Numbered from the stretch's first letter, positions 1 to 9,132 are shown. The stretch is DNA of 64,000 nucleotides from Desulfuromonas sp. AOP6 (GCF_009731355.2 NZ_AP022810.1:1206001-1270000), one strand, 5' to 3'. The notes: generated by a model not told the origin, from the sequence alone. Numbers and translations are program-made.

Positions 1-738
1 GTGGTCTATTCTCTCGATTTTTTCCCGAAATATTGTTTTGGCAAGGGACGTGGTCTTCAGGCCGTTATGAACTACTTCATCCATGATGACCGCGCCTATG
101 CTCTTCTCGGTCAAACGGATGAACGCAAAGGGGGACTCATACGACAGTTTGATAGAGCGCTTCTCCCGGTTCAGGACATCGTCTTTCACGGCTTTGCCGG
201 CGCTGAGATTTTTATTCCTCGTGAGATGACCGTTGGCTCTAACGGCAAGCTCTATGTGGCCGGCAATGACGATCACGGCTGCATCGTTCTGGATTCATCT
301 GGACGTTTTTCCCATGTGTTGCAACCTTTCGACGAGGTCTTGGGTGTCAAGGAGAAGGTCAAGATCAATTCCGTAGTGCGGGGGGCAAGCGGTCGCCTGT
401 ATCTTCTCAGCGAAGAGGTGAGTAAGGTCTTTGTGTATGATGAAAATGAGAATTTTCTTTATCAGTTCGGTCAAAAAGGAGGGGTGCAGGGCAAATTGTC
501 CAGGCCACGAGGCCTTGCTGTCGATGAAGAGAACGGACGGATATTTATCGTCGACTTCATGCGCCACGCCGTCTCTGTCTACTCCCTGCAGGGAGATTTT
601 CTCCTTGAACTTGGCGGCATGGGGGGGGAGCGGGGCTGGTTTTACTTTCCGTCCGACGTGGCGTTGGACCGGTACGGACGTTTATGGGTGACTGATACCT
701 TCAATCAGCGTGTTCAGGTCTTTAGTGTTAAAAATTGA
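1..738 (+). CDS. NHL-repeat beta-propeller protein, 5' end cut by window
   Basis: The visible 245 residues carry at least three NHL-type blades, with signatures such as LSRPRGLAVD (about residue 165) and FYFPSDVALD (about 215). The protein ends in the usual DTFNQRVQVF blade closure. NHL propellers are protein-interaction scaffolds, and in metal-reducing Desulfuromonadia they sit beside secreted multiheme cytochromes. No signal peptide is seen and the frame is open from base 1, so the true start is probably upstream of the window. The next gene, a 12-heme cytochrome, begins 58 bp downstream on the same strand, so it is likely in the same operon. The precise role is unknown. Confidence 0.8.
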   Translation: MVYSLDFFPKYCFGKGRGLQAVMNYFIHDDRAYALLGQTDERKGGLIRQFDRALLPVQDIVFHGFAGAEIFIPREMTVGSNGKLYVAGNDDHGCIVLDSSGRFSHVLQPFDEVLGVKEKVKINSVVRGASGRLYLLSEEVSKVFVYDENENFLYQFGQKGGVQGKLSRPRGLAVDEENGRIFIVDFMRHAVSVYSLQGDFLLELGGMGGERGWFYFPSDVALDRYGRLWVTDTFNQRVQVFSVKN

Positions 739-796
739 GGGAATGTCCCTCTATTGTTGAAATTCCATCATGAAATCACAGGAAACAGGAGGAAAA

Positions 797-1597
797 ATGA
801 ATAGATTTGCCACGATGATCTTCGGTATGGCGCTGGTCCTTATGGCCGGTACGGCCATTGGAGCTGAGGAAGCCGCCAAACATGTTGTACCCCTCGAACT
901 CAAGGATTGCGTCAAGTGCCATATGCAGGCTGTACGGGATGTCAATACCAGGGGAGGCAAGCACCAGACGGCTGTTAGCTGTCAGGATTGCCATCTCGAG
1001 CATCCCCCCATGGGCACTAATGCGATTCCAGAATGCGGCATGTGCCATGATGCGAGCGAAAAGGCCCACTACGCACTGGAAAACTGCCAATCCTGTCATA
1101 ACCCCCATTACCCCATGGAAATGGATTTCACGCAGATCGCCTCGGTGAAGCCTGTCTGCCTGACCTGCCACGCCGGACCTGGACAGGAAATGCAAGCCTA
1201 TCCCAGCATGCATGCCCAGCTTGACTGTAAGGAATGCCATCTCACTCACGGCCAGGCTACAGCCTGTAACGAGTGTCATGCCCCCCATTCGAGCGATATG
1301 ACCTATCAGGACTGTCTGCTCTGCCACAAACCCCATATGCCCCTGGTTGTAAAGTACGGCGACAATTTGCCGTCGCCTCTATGCGGCAGCTGCCATGGCG
1401 ATGTCAGTCAGAATCTGGCCAACACCTCCAGAAAGCATGGTGCCCTGCTGTGTGCCTACTGCCACAAAGGTCAGCATAAGGTAGTGCCTGAGTGCAGTAC
1501 CTGTCATGGATTGCCCCATGGCAGTGCCATGCACAGCAAGTTTCCTAATTGCCTCGATTGTCATCTCGACGCCCATGCCTTGGACATGCCCAAGTAA
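797..1597 (+). CDS. Dodecaheme c-type cytochrome, periplasmic/exported
   Basis: This 266-residue protein has a Sec signal peptide (residues 1-22, ending TAIGA) and 12 canonical CXXCH heme motifs, from CVKCH to CLDCH, with many further His residues for axial ligation. The start at 797 is chosen because AGGAGG (787-792) precedes it at good spacing; an in-frame ATG at 770 lacks a Shine-Dalgarno site. It is clearly paralogous to the next gene (1682) and to the 12-heme gene at 48777: the same GGKHQ motif follows heme 1 and the CxxCHGxPHS block lies near the C-terminus. With the adjacent barrel at 2578 it may form a porin-cytochrome conduit. The role in electron transfer is inferred; partner and localisation are not shown by sequence. 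Confidence 0.93.
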   Translation: MNRFATMIFGMALVLMAGTAIGAEEAAKHVVPLELKDCVKCHMQAVRDVNTRGGKHQTAVSCQDCHLEHPPMGTNAIPECGMCHDASEKAHYALENCQSCHNPHYPMEMDFTQIASVKPVCLTCHAGPGQEMQAYPSMHAQLDCKECHLTHGQATACNECHAPHSSDMTYQDCLLCHKPHMPLVVKYGDNLPSPLCGSCHGDVSQNLANTSRKHGALLCAYCHKGQHKVVPECSTCHGLPHGSAMHSKFPNCLDCHLDAHALDMPK

Positions 1598-1604
1598 TAT
1601 GAAC

Positions 1605-1628
1605 GGGGGCGGTTTGACGACCGCCCCC
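1605..1628 (+). terminator. GC-rich hairpin between the tandem 12-heme genes
   Basis: A perfect 9-bp stem, GGGGGCGGT (1605-1613) with ACCGCCCCC (1620-1628), closes a 6-nt loop just after the stop of the first cytochrome. No T-run follows, so it is more likely a partial attenuator or an mRNA-stability element than a full intrinsic terminator. Confidence 0.55.
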
Positions 1629-1681
1629 GAGTCTCACCCGATTTCCTTATGGGGAATCTTGAAATGAACAGGGGATACCAG

Positions 1682-2542
1682 ATGAAAAACAGGAAGTCAT
1701 ATTCTCTCTATATATTAGTCGTACTGCTGATTGCAGGGAGCGGTCCGTTCATCGTTGGAGGAGCGCTGGTGCATGCCGCTTCCACCGATGAGGCCGCCGG
1801 CGTCTACCAGCAGCCGGTCAAGCCTCTGACTACTCTTGACTGCGCCCAGTGTCACATGACGGTCTTCACGGATATTCGGGATGGCGGTGGCAAGCATCAG
1901 CTGCACTGTGCCCAATGTCATGAGACCTTCCACACCTGGAAGCCCGGACGCGATTGGCAACAGGTTGTTCCCCAATGCGCTACTTGCCATGGCGAGACGC
2001 ACGGCCCCAACTTCAAGGCCTGCCTGCAATGTCACCTGAATGCCCACGCACCCGTTAAAAGTCTTACCGACCTGAAGACCCTGGCAAAGAACTGCAACAC
2101 CTGCCACGACAGTCAGGTCAAGGAACTCACCCAGTTCAACAGCCAGCACACCCTGGTCAGTTGCGCGGAGTGCCATCACACCCGCCACGGATACAAGCCT
2201 GGGTGCAACGAATGCCATCCATCGCCGCATACGCCATTCGTGTCGAACCCGGATTGTCTAAGCTGTCATCCGGTCCATTCGCCGCGCCGCATTGAATACG
2301 GCAAGGAGGTCAGCAATCTCATCTGTGCGAGTTGCCACGGCGAAGTGGCTGCGCTTCACAAAGCCAGTCCCCGCAAGCACGCGAACCTGAGCTGCGTCTT
2401 CTGCCACGTCGACAGCCATGGCCATGTGCCCGAGTGCGCTACCTGTCATGGGGCGCCCCACAGTGAAGCCATGCTGAAGAAATTCACTGGTTGCCAGGCC
2501 TGTCATGGTGATGCCCATTCACTCGCTTTGCCGGCCAATTGA
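1682..2542 (+). CDS. Dodecaheme c-type cytochrome, paralogue of the preceding gene
   Basis: About 286 residues with an N-terminal hydrophobic signal segment (KNRKSYSLYILVVLL, cleavage near VHAAS) and 12 CXXCH motifs (CAQCH, CAQCH, CATCH, CLQCH, CNTCH, CAECH, CNECH, CLSCH, CASCH, CVFCH, CATCH, CQACH). The order and spacing follow its upstream neighbour: GGGKHQ follows heme 1 and a CATCHGAPHSEAM block precedes heme 12. In-frame ATGs lie at 1649, 1664 and 1682; 1682 is preferred because AGGGG precedes it at workable spacing and the signal peptide then starts at Met-Lys. The gene is followed after 35 bp by the beta-barrel gene. It is probably a periplasmic electron carrier to the outer membrane (inference). 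Confidence 0.92.
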   Translation: MKNRKSYSLYILVVLLIAGSGPFIVGGALVHAASTDEAAGVYQQPVKPLTTLDCAQCHMTVFTDIRDGGGKHQLHCAQCHETFHTWKPGRDWQQVVPQCATCHGETHGPNFKACLQCHLNAHAPVKSLTDLKTLAKNCNTCHDSQVKELTQFNSQHTLVSCAECHHTRHGYKPGCNECHPSPHTPFVSNPDCLSCHPVHSPRRIEYGKEVSNLICASCHGEVAALHKASPRKHANLSCVFCHVDSHGHVPECATCHGAPHSEAMLKKFTGCQACHGDAHSLALPAN

Positions 2543-2577
2543 TTTTCTGTCTTTAATGTGATGATAAGGACCGGCTT

Positions 2578-4671
2578 TTGTTGAATAGAGTAGCCAGACT
2601 CCTTTTTTTAGGGTTGGTTTTCTCCCTTTTTTGGGGAGGGGGCCAACCCCTTCTTTTCGCCGCTTCTCCTCTGGGACTAGCGGGCAATTGGCAGTATGCG
2701 GACCAGGGAGGCGACCTCGATACTCCCTGGTCCTTTAACGAGTATTACAATCTGGATTTCAGTAAAGATCTCACGGATGCCATGAATTTTGCCGGAACGG
2801 CCCGCTACAACAATAACCGCAGGGAGGGAGGAGAGCGCCACAGCCTGCTGACGCCGACAGTGTCGCTGGATGTGCGCAACGACCTCTTCTCCCTCAACCT
2901 CAGTGCCGTCGAGACCTGGCAGGAATCCTCCAGCCGTTCTGATCGTGTCAATCAGTCCTGGGATGCCAACCTCTTTACCCAGAGCCAGAAGTGGCCCAGA
3001 ATGCGCCTTAATTATGGGCAGACCCGCGCTTACGACGAACAACAACCACGCGAACTTGATCAGGAATCTTCCTATGTCGGTGTGCGGTTTGATTACGACT
3101 GGTCCGGCCTGCGGTTTCTGTACGACTATCGGCTGAACTCCAGCGAGGATATGACAACTGCGACAACCGCAGACACCTCTCGGCATTTCGGCCAGATTCA
3201 GCGCAGCAGAAGCCTCTTTGACGGACGTCTCACCCTTTCAGGGGCTTACCAGGTTTCTTATGACAAAAGTGACCGTGAAACGCGTGTCGGCATCGGCGGT
3301 GAAGTCTTTATCCCCATCAACCGACTGACTTTGGAGGCCTATTCCGGCGCTGACGATACGCCTGTTCTGGGCACATTGCCTTTGAATGACCAGCTGATTG
3401 ATGGCAATGTCATCGATCCGGCTGGGGTGGAGATCCTTCAGTCCGGCCTGACGCAAAATGTTGCGCTGCAAATGAGTTTCCAGCCCTTTAACCGCCTGCG
3501 TATCTATCTGGACAGGGAAATTACACTGACCGCCCAGGCGTTGCTGGCGTGGAGTTTCTACACGAGCGACAACGGTTTGGACTGGGTTCCGCTGGGGCTG
3601 GGAACCGTATTGGAATACGACCTGGAAAACGGGCGTTCTGTGGTCATCGTTGATATCCCCTCGGGAAATATCGAGGTTCGTTATTTCAAGGCGGTCTCCG
3701 AGCGCATGGCGGTGACGGCAGAGACAGCCAACATCACTGAGCTGGAGGTGGGCGAAGCGCGGGTGTCGACGGCGCCGGTCGAGCAGTTCGACAACCGTTT
3801 CATTGATCGAAAAGCTAATTTCTCGATGGCCTACCAGCCTTCGGGTCAGTGGCGCTTCAACTATAACCTGCGCCACAGTGATCGGGAGCTTGACCCGGGC
3901 CGGGACAGTACGGAGCTTAATCAATCCCTGACCGCCAATTATGTTCTGAACCGCTATTTCTCCACCCTTGTTGGTGTCAACCAAACCGACAGACGCAATG
4001 AAGCGGAAAACAAAAGGGTGGGGCGATCCTATTCCGTTTCGATGACTTCATCCCCTCTGGACAGCCTCGACGCTTCTGCCGGTTACACCCATACCGACAA
4101 CTATCTGGGGTCAGTAAAGGAAAATCTGCAGGATTCGTTAAATGGCTATATCTCAGCCGTCATTTTCCCGGATCTGACGACAAGGATCTCTGTGAACTGG
4201 GATCGCAACCGGAATGAACTTACTTCAACCGGCACCACGACAACCATCTGGCGCTTCGACAGCACCGCCCGCCTCTCACCACGATTAACCGCCGATTTTA
4301 CCTATAATCGAACCTCGACTCAGTACGACGGCGACCTCAGCTCTCGTTCTGAAAACAGGGATACTTCCGTCCTTGGCGGTAAACTCAATTATCGCCCTTC
4401 GGACATCCTTCTTCTGCTCTCCCAGGTGGATTATGAGGAAAATTCAGGTGATATCACAGCCGTAGGCAGTGCCACCTGGCGAGCGACTCCCAAAATCCAG
4501 ACGACGGGCAATGTGGTTCTGGGCTGGGAAGACCGTCAATATAAGGCCTATGACCTTCAGGTTTTGTGGTCATTAAGTTCTTCTATTTCTCTGCGGGCAC
4601 TTTATGGGTATCTGATCGACGAAGGAAGCAATTCATGGAACACGGTGGCCAGCCTGAATCTAACATTTTAG
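2578..4671 (+). CDS. Outer-membrane beta-barrel protein (putative conduit porin)
   Basis: 697 residues with a signal peptide (cleavage near LFAAS, about residue 29). The remainder shows repeated short amphipathic, aromatic-rich strands such as LNLSAVETW, LTANYVLNRYF and VSMTSSPLD. It ends in VASLNLTF, a C-terminal Phe typical of BAM-inserted barrels. The start is TTG at 2578, supported by AAGGA at 2566-2570. The protein is not similar enough to MtrB/OmbB for me to name it, but a large barrel directly after two 12-heme cytochromes is the layout of porin-cytochrome conduits. A second barrel of similar size lies at 56424 in the other cluster. Function as an electron conduit or secretion porin is inferred. 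Confidence 0.82.
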   Translation: MLNRVARLLFLGLVFSLFWGGGQPLLFAASPLGLAGNWQYADQGGDLDTPWSFNEYYNLDFSKDLTDAMNFAGTARYNNNRREGGERHSLLTPTVSLDVRNDLFSLNLSAVETWQESSSRSDRVNQSWDANLFTQSQKWPRMRLNYGQTRAYDEQQPRELDQESSYVGVRFDYDWSGLRFLYDYRLNSSEDMTTATTADTSRHFGQIQRSRSLFDGRLTLSGAYQVSYDKSDRETRVGIGGEVFIPINRLTLEAYSGADDTPVLGTLPLNDQLIDGNVIDPAGVEILQSGLTQNVALQMSFQPFNRLRIYLDREITLTAQALLAWSFYTSDNGLDWVPLGLGTVLEYDLENGRSVVIVDIPSGNIEVRYFKAVSERMAVTAETANITELEVGEARVSTAPVEQFDNRFIDRKANFSMAYQPSGQWRFNYNLRHSDRELDPGRDSTELNQSLTANYVLNRYFSTLVGVNQTDRRNEAENKRVGRSYSVSMTSSPLDSLDASAGYTHTDNYLGSVKENLQDSLNGYISAVIFPDLTTRISVNWDRNRNELTSTGTTTTIWRFDSTARLSPRLTADFTYNRTSTQYDGDLSSRSENRDTSVLGGKLNYRPSDILLLLSQVDYEENSGDITAVGSATWRATPKIQTTGNVVLGWEDRQYKAYDLQVLWSLSSSISLRALYGYLIDEGSNSWNTVASLNLTF

Positions 4672-4704
4672 GTAACACCGATTGAAATCATGGCCGCCGC
4701 GCCG

Positions 4705-4720
4705 GGGCATGGTCTTTGCT
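4705..4720 (+). promoter_or_regulatory. Sigma-54 (-24/-12) promoter
   Basis: GGGCATGGTCTTTGCT matches the TGGCAY-N5-TTGCW consensus at all but the first base, with the GG and GC elements 10 nt apart. It lies about 70 bp before the GTG start of the lipoprotein gene at 4789, so it should drive the 4789-18831 gene set. Confidence 0.75.
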
Positions 4721-4788
4721 TAATTAAATGTTGTTGCGGTTGTGCTGCTTTGTCAATCGCCCTTTGATACGCTATTGAGGAGAGAGAA

Positions 4789-5364
4789 GTGCGATACTCT
4801 TTTATAAAAAATTTGGTTTTCCTTCTGTCTGTCCTGTTGATCGTTGCAGGCTGTACAACGGCCAGGCATTCATTTATAGAGGAGAGCTTCGATCCAGGTT
4901 ATGTCCAGATGGTGGCTGTTCTGCCTTTGGAAAACCATTCCGCCGAGAAATTCGCTGCGGAGCGACTTCGCGACGTTGTTACCACGGAGCTTCTGGCTCG
5001 TCGTCTGTTTAAAGTGGTTGAAAAGGGAGATTTGCGGCGTTTTCTTCGGGAGGAGGTCGCCGAAGCGGAAACCGTTTCCCTGGACTCCACCACCGCTAAG
5101 CGCATGGGAAAAGCTCTGAACATCGATGCTTACCTGGCCGGCTCCGTTGACGATTACAGTGAAATACGTAACGGTTCCTACAGTTACCCACAGGTAGCGC
5201 TGACCTTGCGTCTGGTCGATGTGCAGACCGGTCGAATCATTTGGCAGGCCAGTGGTTCGGCTCGGGGCTACAGCAGTTTCGGTCGTATTTTCGGTTTTTC
5301 CAGCCCCAGTGTGAACGAGGTCAGTTATCGTCTGGTCAGGGATCTCTTGAAAACCCTTCGCTGA
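4789..5364 (+). CDS. CsgG/PelC/LpoB-like outer-membrane lipoprotein
   Basis: 191 residues with a lipoprotein signal and lipobox VAGC (Cys about residue 22). The following domain begins MVAVLPLENHS, runs through a helix-rich ELLARRLFKVVEKGD segment and ends with a strand containing QTGRIIWQASG. This is the fold signature of CsgG, LpoB and PelC-type proteins. At 191 residues it is nearer LpoB or PelC than curli CsgG (about 277). The start is GTG 4789, preceded by GAGGAGAG. It is the first gene after the sigma-54 promoter, and its stop overlaps the next start (TGATG), indicating translational coupling. A ring-forming export or assembly role at the outer membrane is inferred from family and context only. 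Confidence 0.8.
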   Translation: MRYSFIKNLVFLLSVLLIVAGCTTARHSFIEESFDPGYVQMVAVLPLENHSAEKFAAERLRDVVTTELLARRLFKVVEKGDLRRFLREEVAEAETVSLDSTTAKRMGKALNIDAYLAGSVDDYSEIRNGSYSYPQVALTLRLVDVQTGRIIWQASGSARGYSSFGRIFGFSSPSVNEVSYRLVRDLLKTLR

Positions 5365-6887
5365 TGAGTTGTTTTATGCATTTTTGCGGAAAACACAGAT
5401 TCTTAGGTCAGCTGTTCCTGACGGCCCTGCTTGTCTTGATGGGTTGGGGATGGGGCCAGGCGATGACAATCGCCGTACTCCCCTTTGACGATCTGAGCGT
5501 CGGGGGGAATGCCTTGAACCTGCCCTTTACCGAAGAAGTTCGCGATGTCCTTCGTGAGCAGGGTTTCCAGGTTGTCCCTGCTGTGGACGTGGAAGGTTTT
5601 CTGGCCAGAAACAGGCTGCGCGCCACGGGGTATCTCGACTCCCTTCATGCTGTCAAATTGTACCAGCAAACAGGGTGTGGCCTCATCCTTGTGGGCAGTG
5701 TCACCGAAAAAGAAGGTCTCAAAGAGGGCGCCGTGGGCTTTACCTACACCCTTCTCGACGGTGTCACAGGCGAACCTTTTTTTGGAGGAAGCGGCGCCAT
5801 GAGTCTTGACGGCTGCGTCGGCATTTTGGGTTTGCGGGAACCTCAGGGGATCGAAGAAATCCGGGCGACACTGCTGCGGGAAAATCTTGCGCTCAAAAAA
5901 ATCCTGACGGCGGTTAGCAGTGCAAAACCAACCGGGCTGGCCCGCATCCAGGAGGTCACTCTGTCGGCCGAGGTGGTACAGGCTGGGCAGCCTGTCGAAT
6001 GCCGGATTTTTGTTGATTTTTTGGGGGAGCCGGCCACCCGCATTTTTGTCCGTGCTGCTGATGAGGTTATTCCCTTTGTCGCAGAGGGCGATACGGGCTT
6101 TTACAGGGCCGTGTGGTCCGCGCCACCCGAGGAAGGGGGCTATGATCTTTCTTTTGAAATGGTTTGGGAGGAGACCGGAGAAGAATTATGCCTGGATCGT
6201 CTGGCCCGATTCGAAGTAATCAATACGCCACCGCCGCTGAAAATTGACCTGAAAAACGTCCGTACCTTCAACCAGATCAGTGCCGTCAAGGATCAGGTCC
6301 TCATTGTACCTTCCCTGGAAGACTCCCGTCTGTTGAGCCATTGGTCCATGGCCATTCTGAACGCCGAAGGTGAGGAAGTGGCCAGAACCGGGAAGGATGG
6401 CAACCTGCCAGCGCGGCTGGTCTGGAAGGGAAAGAACAAAAGCAACCATTCCATTTCGGATGGCGTCTACCGAATCACCTTCGACGCCTGGGATCAGGCC
6501 GGGAACCGCAGTCGCGTGCAACGCACCATTCTTCGTCAGAGTCAGGGGCTTTCCGTGAATCTGACGGCGGTCATGGACGACAACCGGCCCTATCTGCACC
6601 TTGTGCCGGCGCCAGCCCAAGTTGTCCCCGTGGAATCCTGGTCGATACGAGCGATGACCGCCGAGGGGGATACGCTCCTTAACCAAAAGGGTGATTCATT
6701 GCCGGCGAGACTGCCCCTTCCTGATACAGGCAGGCTCAGTCATGTTCTCTGTGATGTGGAGGTGGTGGACATTCTCGGCAACCAGATGACGCTGCATGGT
6801 CAACGTGTCACTCTGGAAAAGCCGAAAGAACCGGTTAAGCCTGACAAGGGGTTCTCTTCCTGGGCCTGGATTGAAGGAAATCCATGA
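5364..6887 (+). CDS. TolB-N-like domain protein with FlgD/Ig-like C-terminal domain
   Basis: 507 residues from the ATG at 5364, which overlaps the previous stop (TGATG) and is preferred over an upstream in-frame ATG at 5241. An N-terminal hydrophobic export segment is followed by MTIAVLPFDDLS, the same domain start seen in the flanking lipoproteins at 4789 and 6884. A middle beta-rich region follows. Around residues 326-395 there is a FlgD-like Ig fold (AILNAEGEEVARTG, then SDGVYRITFDAWDQAGN). No lipobox is seen, so it is probably periplasmic or outer-membrane-associated. It overlaps the next gene by 4 nt. I recognise the folds but not the protein; it is probably part of a secretion or assembly complex with its neighbours. 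Confidence 0.75.
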   Translation: MSCFMHFCGKHRFLGQLFLTALLVLMGWGWGQAMTIAVLPFDDLSVGGNALNLPFTEEVRDVLREQGFQVVPAVDVEGFLARNRLRATGYLDSLHAVKLYQQTGCGLILVGSVTEKEGLKEGAVGFTYTLLDGVTGEPFFGGSGAMSLDGCVGILGLREPQGIEEIRATLLRENLALKKILTAVSSAKPTGLARIQEVTLSAEVVQAGQPVECRIFVDFLGEPATRIFVRAADEVIPFVAEGDTGFYRAVWSAPPEEGGYDLSFEMVWEETGEELCLDRLARFEVINTPPPLKIDLKNVRTFNQISAVKDQVLIVPSLEDSRLLSHWSMAILNAEGEEVARTGKDGNLPARLVWKGKNKSNHSISDGVYRITFDAWDQAGNRSRVQRTILRQSQGLSVNLTAVMDDNRPYLHLVPAPAQVVPVESWSIRAMTAEGDTLLNQKGDSLPARLPLPDTGRLSHVLCDVEVVDILGNQMTLHGQRVTLEKPKEPVKPDKGFSSWAWIEGNP

Positions 6888-7495
6888 TGAGGGGACGTCT
6901 GCCAAACCTGTTTTTTGTCGGAATCGCCTGGTTGTCCCTCAGCGCCTGTCTGCCGGGAAGTGCACCGGAGACTCACAAGGTGAGCGCTTTTTCCGGAGGA
7001 ACTGTTTGTCGTATCGCCGTATTGCCTTTTCTCAACGAGAGTCGCGAAAAAGAAGCCGGAGACCTCATGTACAGGATTTTCCTGAATGAGTTGACGGCGG
7101 CGGGAATCGGAGAAGTGGTTTCCGAAGGGGATGTCAGGCAGTTCATGGTTCTTTTCAGGCAACTGCCACAGGACTTTCATGCCACATCCTCACCTATAAT
7201 GGCACAGCTGATGGAACATTTCGATGTCGATGCCATTGTGAGGGGGCGCATCGCGGAATACGGCACCGAGTCCGCCGGACAGGATGCCAATATCCCTTAT
7301 GTTGCCCTGCAGGTGGAAATGGTGTCTGCGAAGGATGGCGCCAGGCTGCTCTCCACATTTCATCGCCGGGGGGGCAATGATTACCGTAAAGCCCTTCATT
7401 TCGGTGTGGTCAGAACAAAAACGGGATTGTTTGCCAAGGTGTCTAAAGAGGTTATTGACAACTGGCGCGTAAAGGGAGAATTTTCTTGTCCATAA
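6884..7495 (+). CDS. CsgG/TolB-N-like lipoprotein
   Basis: 203 residues, lipobox LSAC (Cys about residue 22), then CRIAVLPFLNES, which mirrors the AVLPF start of the domains in 4789 and 5364. It continues with ELTAAGIGEVVSEGDVRQF and a VDAIVRGRIAEY strand comparable to IDAYLAGSVDDY in the first lipoprotein. The start overlaps the preceding stop (ATGA) and the 3' end overlaps the next gene by 10 nt. All three genes are therefore co-translated members of one operon and probably arose by duplication of one domain. Function is unknown; an outer-membrane assembly role is inferred. Confidence 0.75.
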   Translation: MMRGRLPNLFFVGIAWLSLSACLPGSAPETHKVSAFSGGTVCRIAVLPFLNESREKEAGDLMYRIFLNELTAAGIGEVVSEGDVRQFMVLFRQLPQDFHATSSPIMAQLMEHFDVDAIVRGRIAEYGTESAGQDANIPYVALQVEMVSAKDGARLLSTFHRRGGNDYRKALHFGVVRTKTGLFAKVSKEVIDNWRVKGEFSCP

Positions 7496-9132
7496 AACAT
7501 GTCACAATAGCCCTGCTACTTGCTTGCAGTTTTGTCTGCAGTTCTGGATTTCTCGATGACGCGTATGCCCTTTGGGGATTCTGGGAGAGAGATCCCGTGC
7601 TACTCACGGTGAACGAAGAGCAGTTGACAGCCGCCGATTTCAAGGGCTGGTGGAAGGAATGGCGGGAAGAGGGGATGACGGTGCCAGATCGTCCCGAGGC
7701 CTACCTCGACTGGATTCTGCTCTGGCGCGAAGCGGAAAAGATGCAATTGTACGAAAAAGAGTCCTACCGTTACAAAGTGGACGTTTTTCGCAAGGTCTGG
7801 TCGCTGATGCTGCTGAAGCAGGAGGAGGTAGACAGCCGCATCACCAACCCGCCTCGGGAGGAACTGTGGAAAGATTATCTGCATGACTACGCGCCCCGTC
7901 TGAGTCTGCGCATGGTCCGGGTCTCCGAAGCCGACAAGGTAGAACCGATGCAGCAGGCGGTGGAGTCGGGTCTGTCCCTGGCGGAATCCGCCGTTTTGGC
8001 AAAAGTGACCAATGTTGCGGATTTAATGGAAAATTCAGGATTTCTCCGCCCTCGCCGTATTCCCGAACCCCTGCGGCGGGCCGTAGGCCATTTGCCCGTC
8101 GGCCAGATAGCGGGCCCGGTGAGTTGGGAAAACGCCTGGTATTTTCTGGAAGTTTTGGAACGGGAGCCTATCTCGGAAGAGGATTTTCAGAAGAACCGGG
8201 AGGTGCTGGCCCGGAGTTGGCAGAAAAAAAAGAGTGCCGAATTAACATCGGCCCTTGTAGAAAAAGCGAAAGCGAAATATGGGGTGAGTGTCGATCGGGA
8301 AGTGGTTGAAGCTATTGGATTCCAGCCCCTGGATGCTCAACTGGCCGCACGGCCGGCGGTTACCTTGGGCGGAGACGTGATCAGGGCTCAGGATATAGCC
8401 GACCTCATGATCAAGTCGAGAACGACACGGCCGAAGGTTGATGTTGCCACTCTGCGCGAAGGGGTCATCAACGATATGCTGGCCCAGACGCTTACCGCGT
8501 TGGAAGCCCTGGACCGGCAATACGAAACCAAGCCTCCCTTTAAGCAGACCTTCACGTTTTACCAACAGCATCGATTGATCCTGGAACTTGAGAACGAAAT
8601 TTTCTGGCCCCAGGTCCGAGTCAGTGATGAAGATGTTCGGCAGGCGTATCAAAAGAATCCAGAACCCTATTCCTCGGGGGGCATTGTCGAACTGGCGCAG
8701 GTCCAAACCGGTGAGAAAGCCCTTGCCCGGCAGTTGTCGGCAAGGCTTTCGGCCGGTGAAGACTTCCATGCTCTCATGCGTCCTCTCGCTCCCGGTGGTG
8801 TGAAGACGGAAAAAATCCCCCTGAATCACCTGTCTTCCCCCGTCCGGGAGATTGTGGCCGACATGGTACAGGGAGAGACCCGCAGTTGGGAGACCCCCGA
8901 GGGTGAGACTCTTTTCATCAAGGTTATCCGTCTCGATCTGCTGCCGCCTCTGCCGCTGGAGCAGGTGGCCGAAAAAATTCGCCAGACGATGCGGCAGTCC
9001 CGATTTGAGGAAGTGCGCAGCCGCTATGTCGACATGCTGAGAGAACGTTCGACCATAAAGGTCAATGAACGGGTCTGGAAAGAGATACGCGAACAACTGG
9101 TCAAGGAAGCGGAAACGAATGCGACGTCTTGA
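7486..9132 (+). CDS. SurA/parvulin-like periplasmic peptidyl-prolyl isomerase
   Basis: 548 residues starting at TTG 7486 with GGGAG upstream. A signal peptide is followed by a SurA-like helical N-domain (LLTVNEEQLTAADFKGWW, then ILLWREAEKM). Two parvulin-like regions follow: about residues 140-235 (LSLRMVRVSEADK to ENAWYFLEVLERE) and 395-485 (GGIVELAQVQ to GETLFIKVIRLD). A helical segment containing a second VTLGGDVI..DIADLM motif lies between them. Proteins of this kind fold exported proteins, and the family is characteristically encoded with secreted multiheme cytochromes in Geobacter relatives. The likely clients are the cytochromes and barrel of this cluster (inference). Catalytic competence of either domain is not certain. 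Confidence 0.85.
   Translation: MSIKHVTIALLLACSFVCSSGFLDDAYALWGFWERDPVLLTVNEEQLTAADFKGWWKEWREEGMTVPDRPEAYLDWILLWREAEKMQLYEKESYRYKVDVFRKVWSLMLLKQEEVDSRITNPPREELWKDYLHDYAPRLSLRMVRVSEADKVEPMQQAVESGLSLAESAVLAKVTNVADLMENSGFLRPRRIPEPLRRAVGHLPVGQIAGPVSWENAWYFLEVLEREPISEEDFQKNREVLARSWQKKKSAELTSALVEKAKAKYGVSVDREVVEAIGFQPLDAQLAARPAVTLGGDVIRAQDIADLMIKSRTTRPKVDVATLREGVINDMLAQTLTALEALDRQYETKPPFKQTFTFYQQHRLILELENEIFWPQVRVSDEDVRQAYQKNPEPYSSGGIVELAQVQTGEKALARQLSARLSAGEDFHALMRPLAPGGVKTEKIPLNHLSSPVREIVADMVQGETRSWETPEGETLFIKVIRLDLLPPLPLEQVAEKIRQTMRQSRFEEVRSRYVDMLRERSTIKVNERVWKEIREQLVKEAETNATS

Noticed and set aside
770-796. Upstream ATG start for the first 12-heme cytochrome
   Set aside because: It lacks a ribosome site and would place polar residues before the signal peptide; AGGAGG precedes the ATG at 797.
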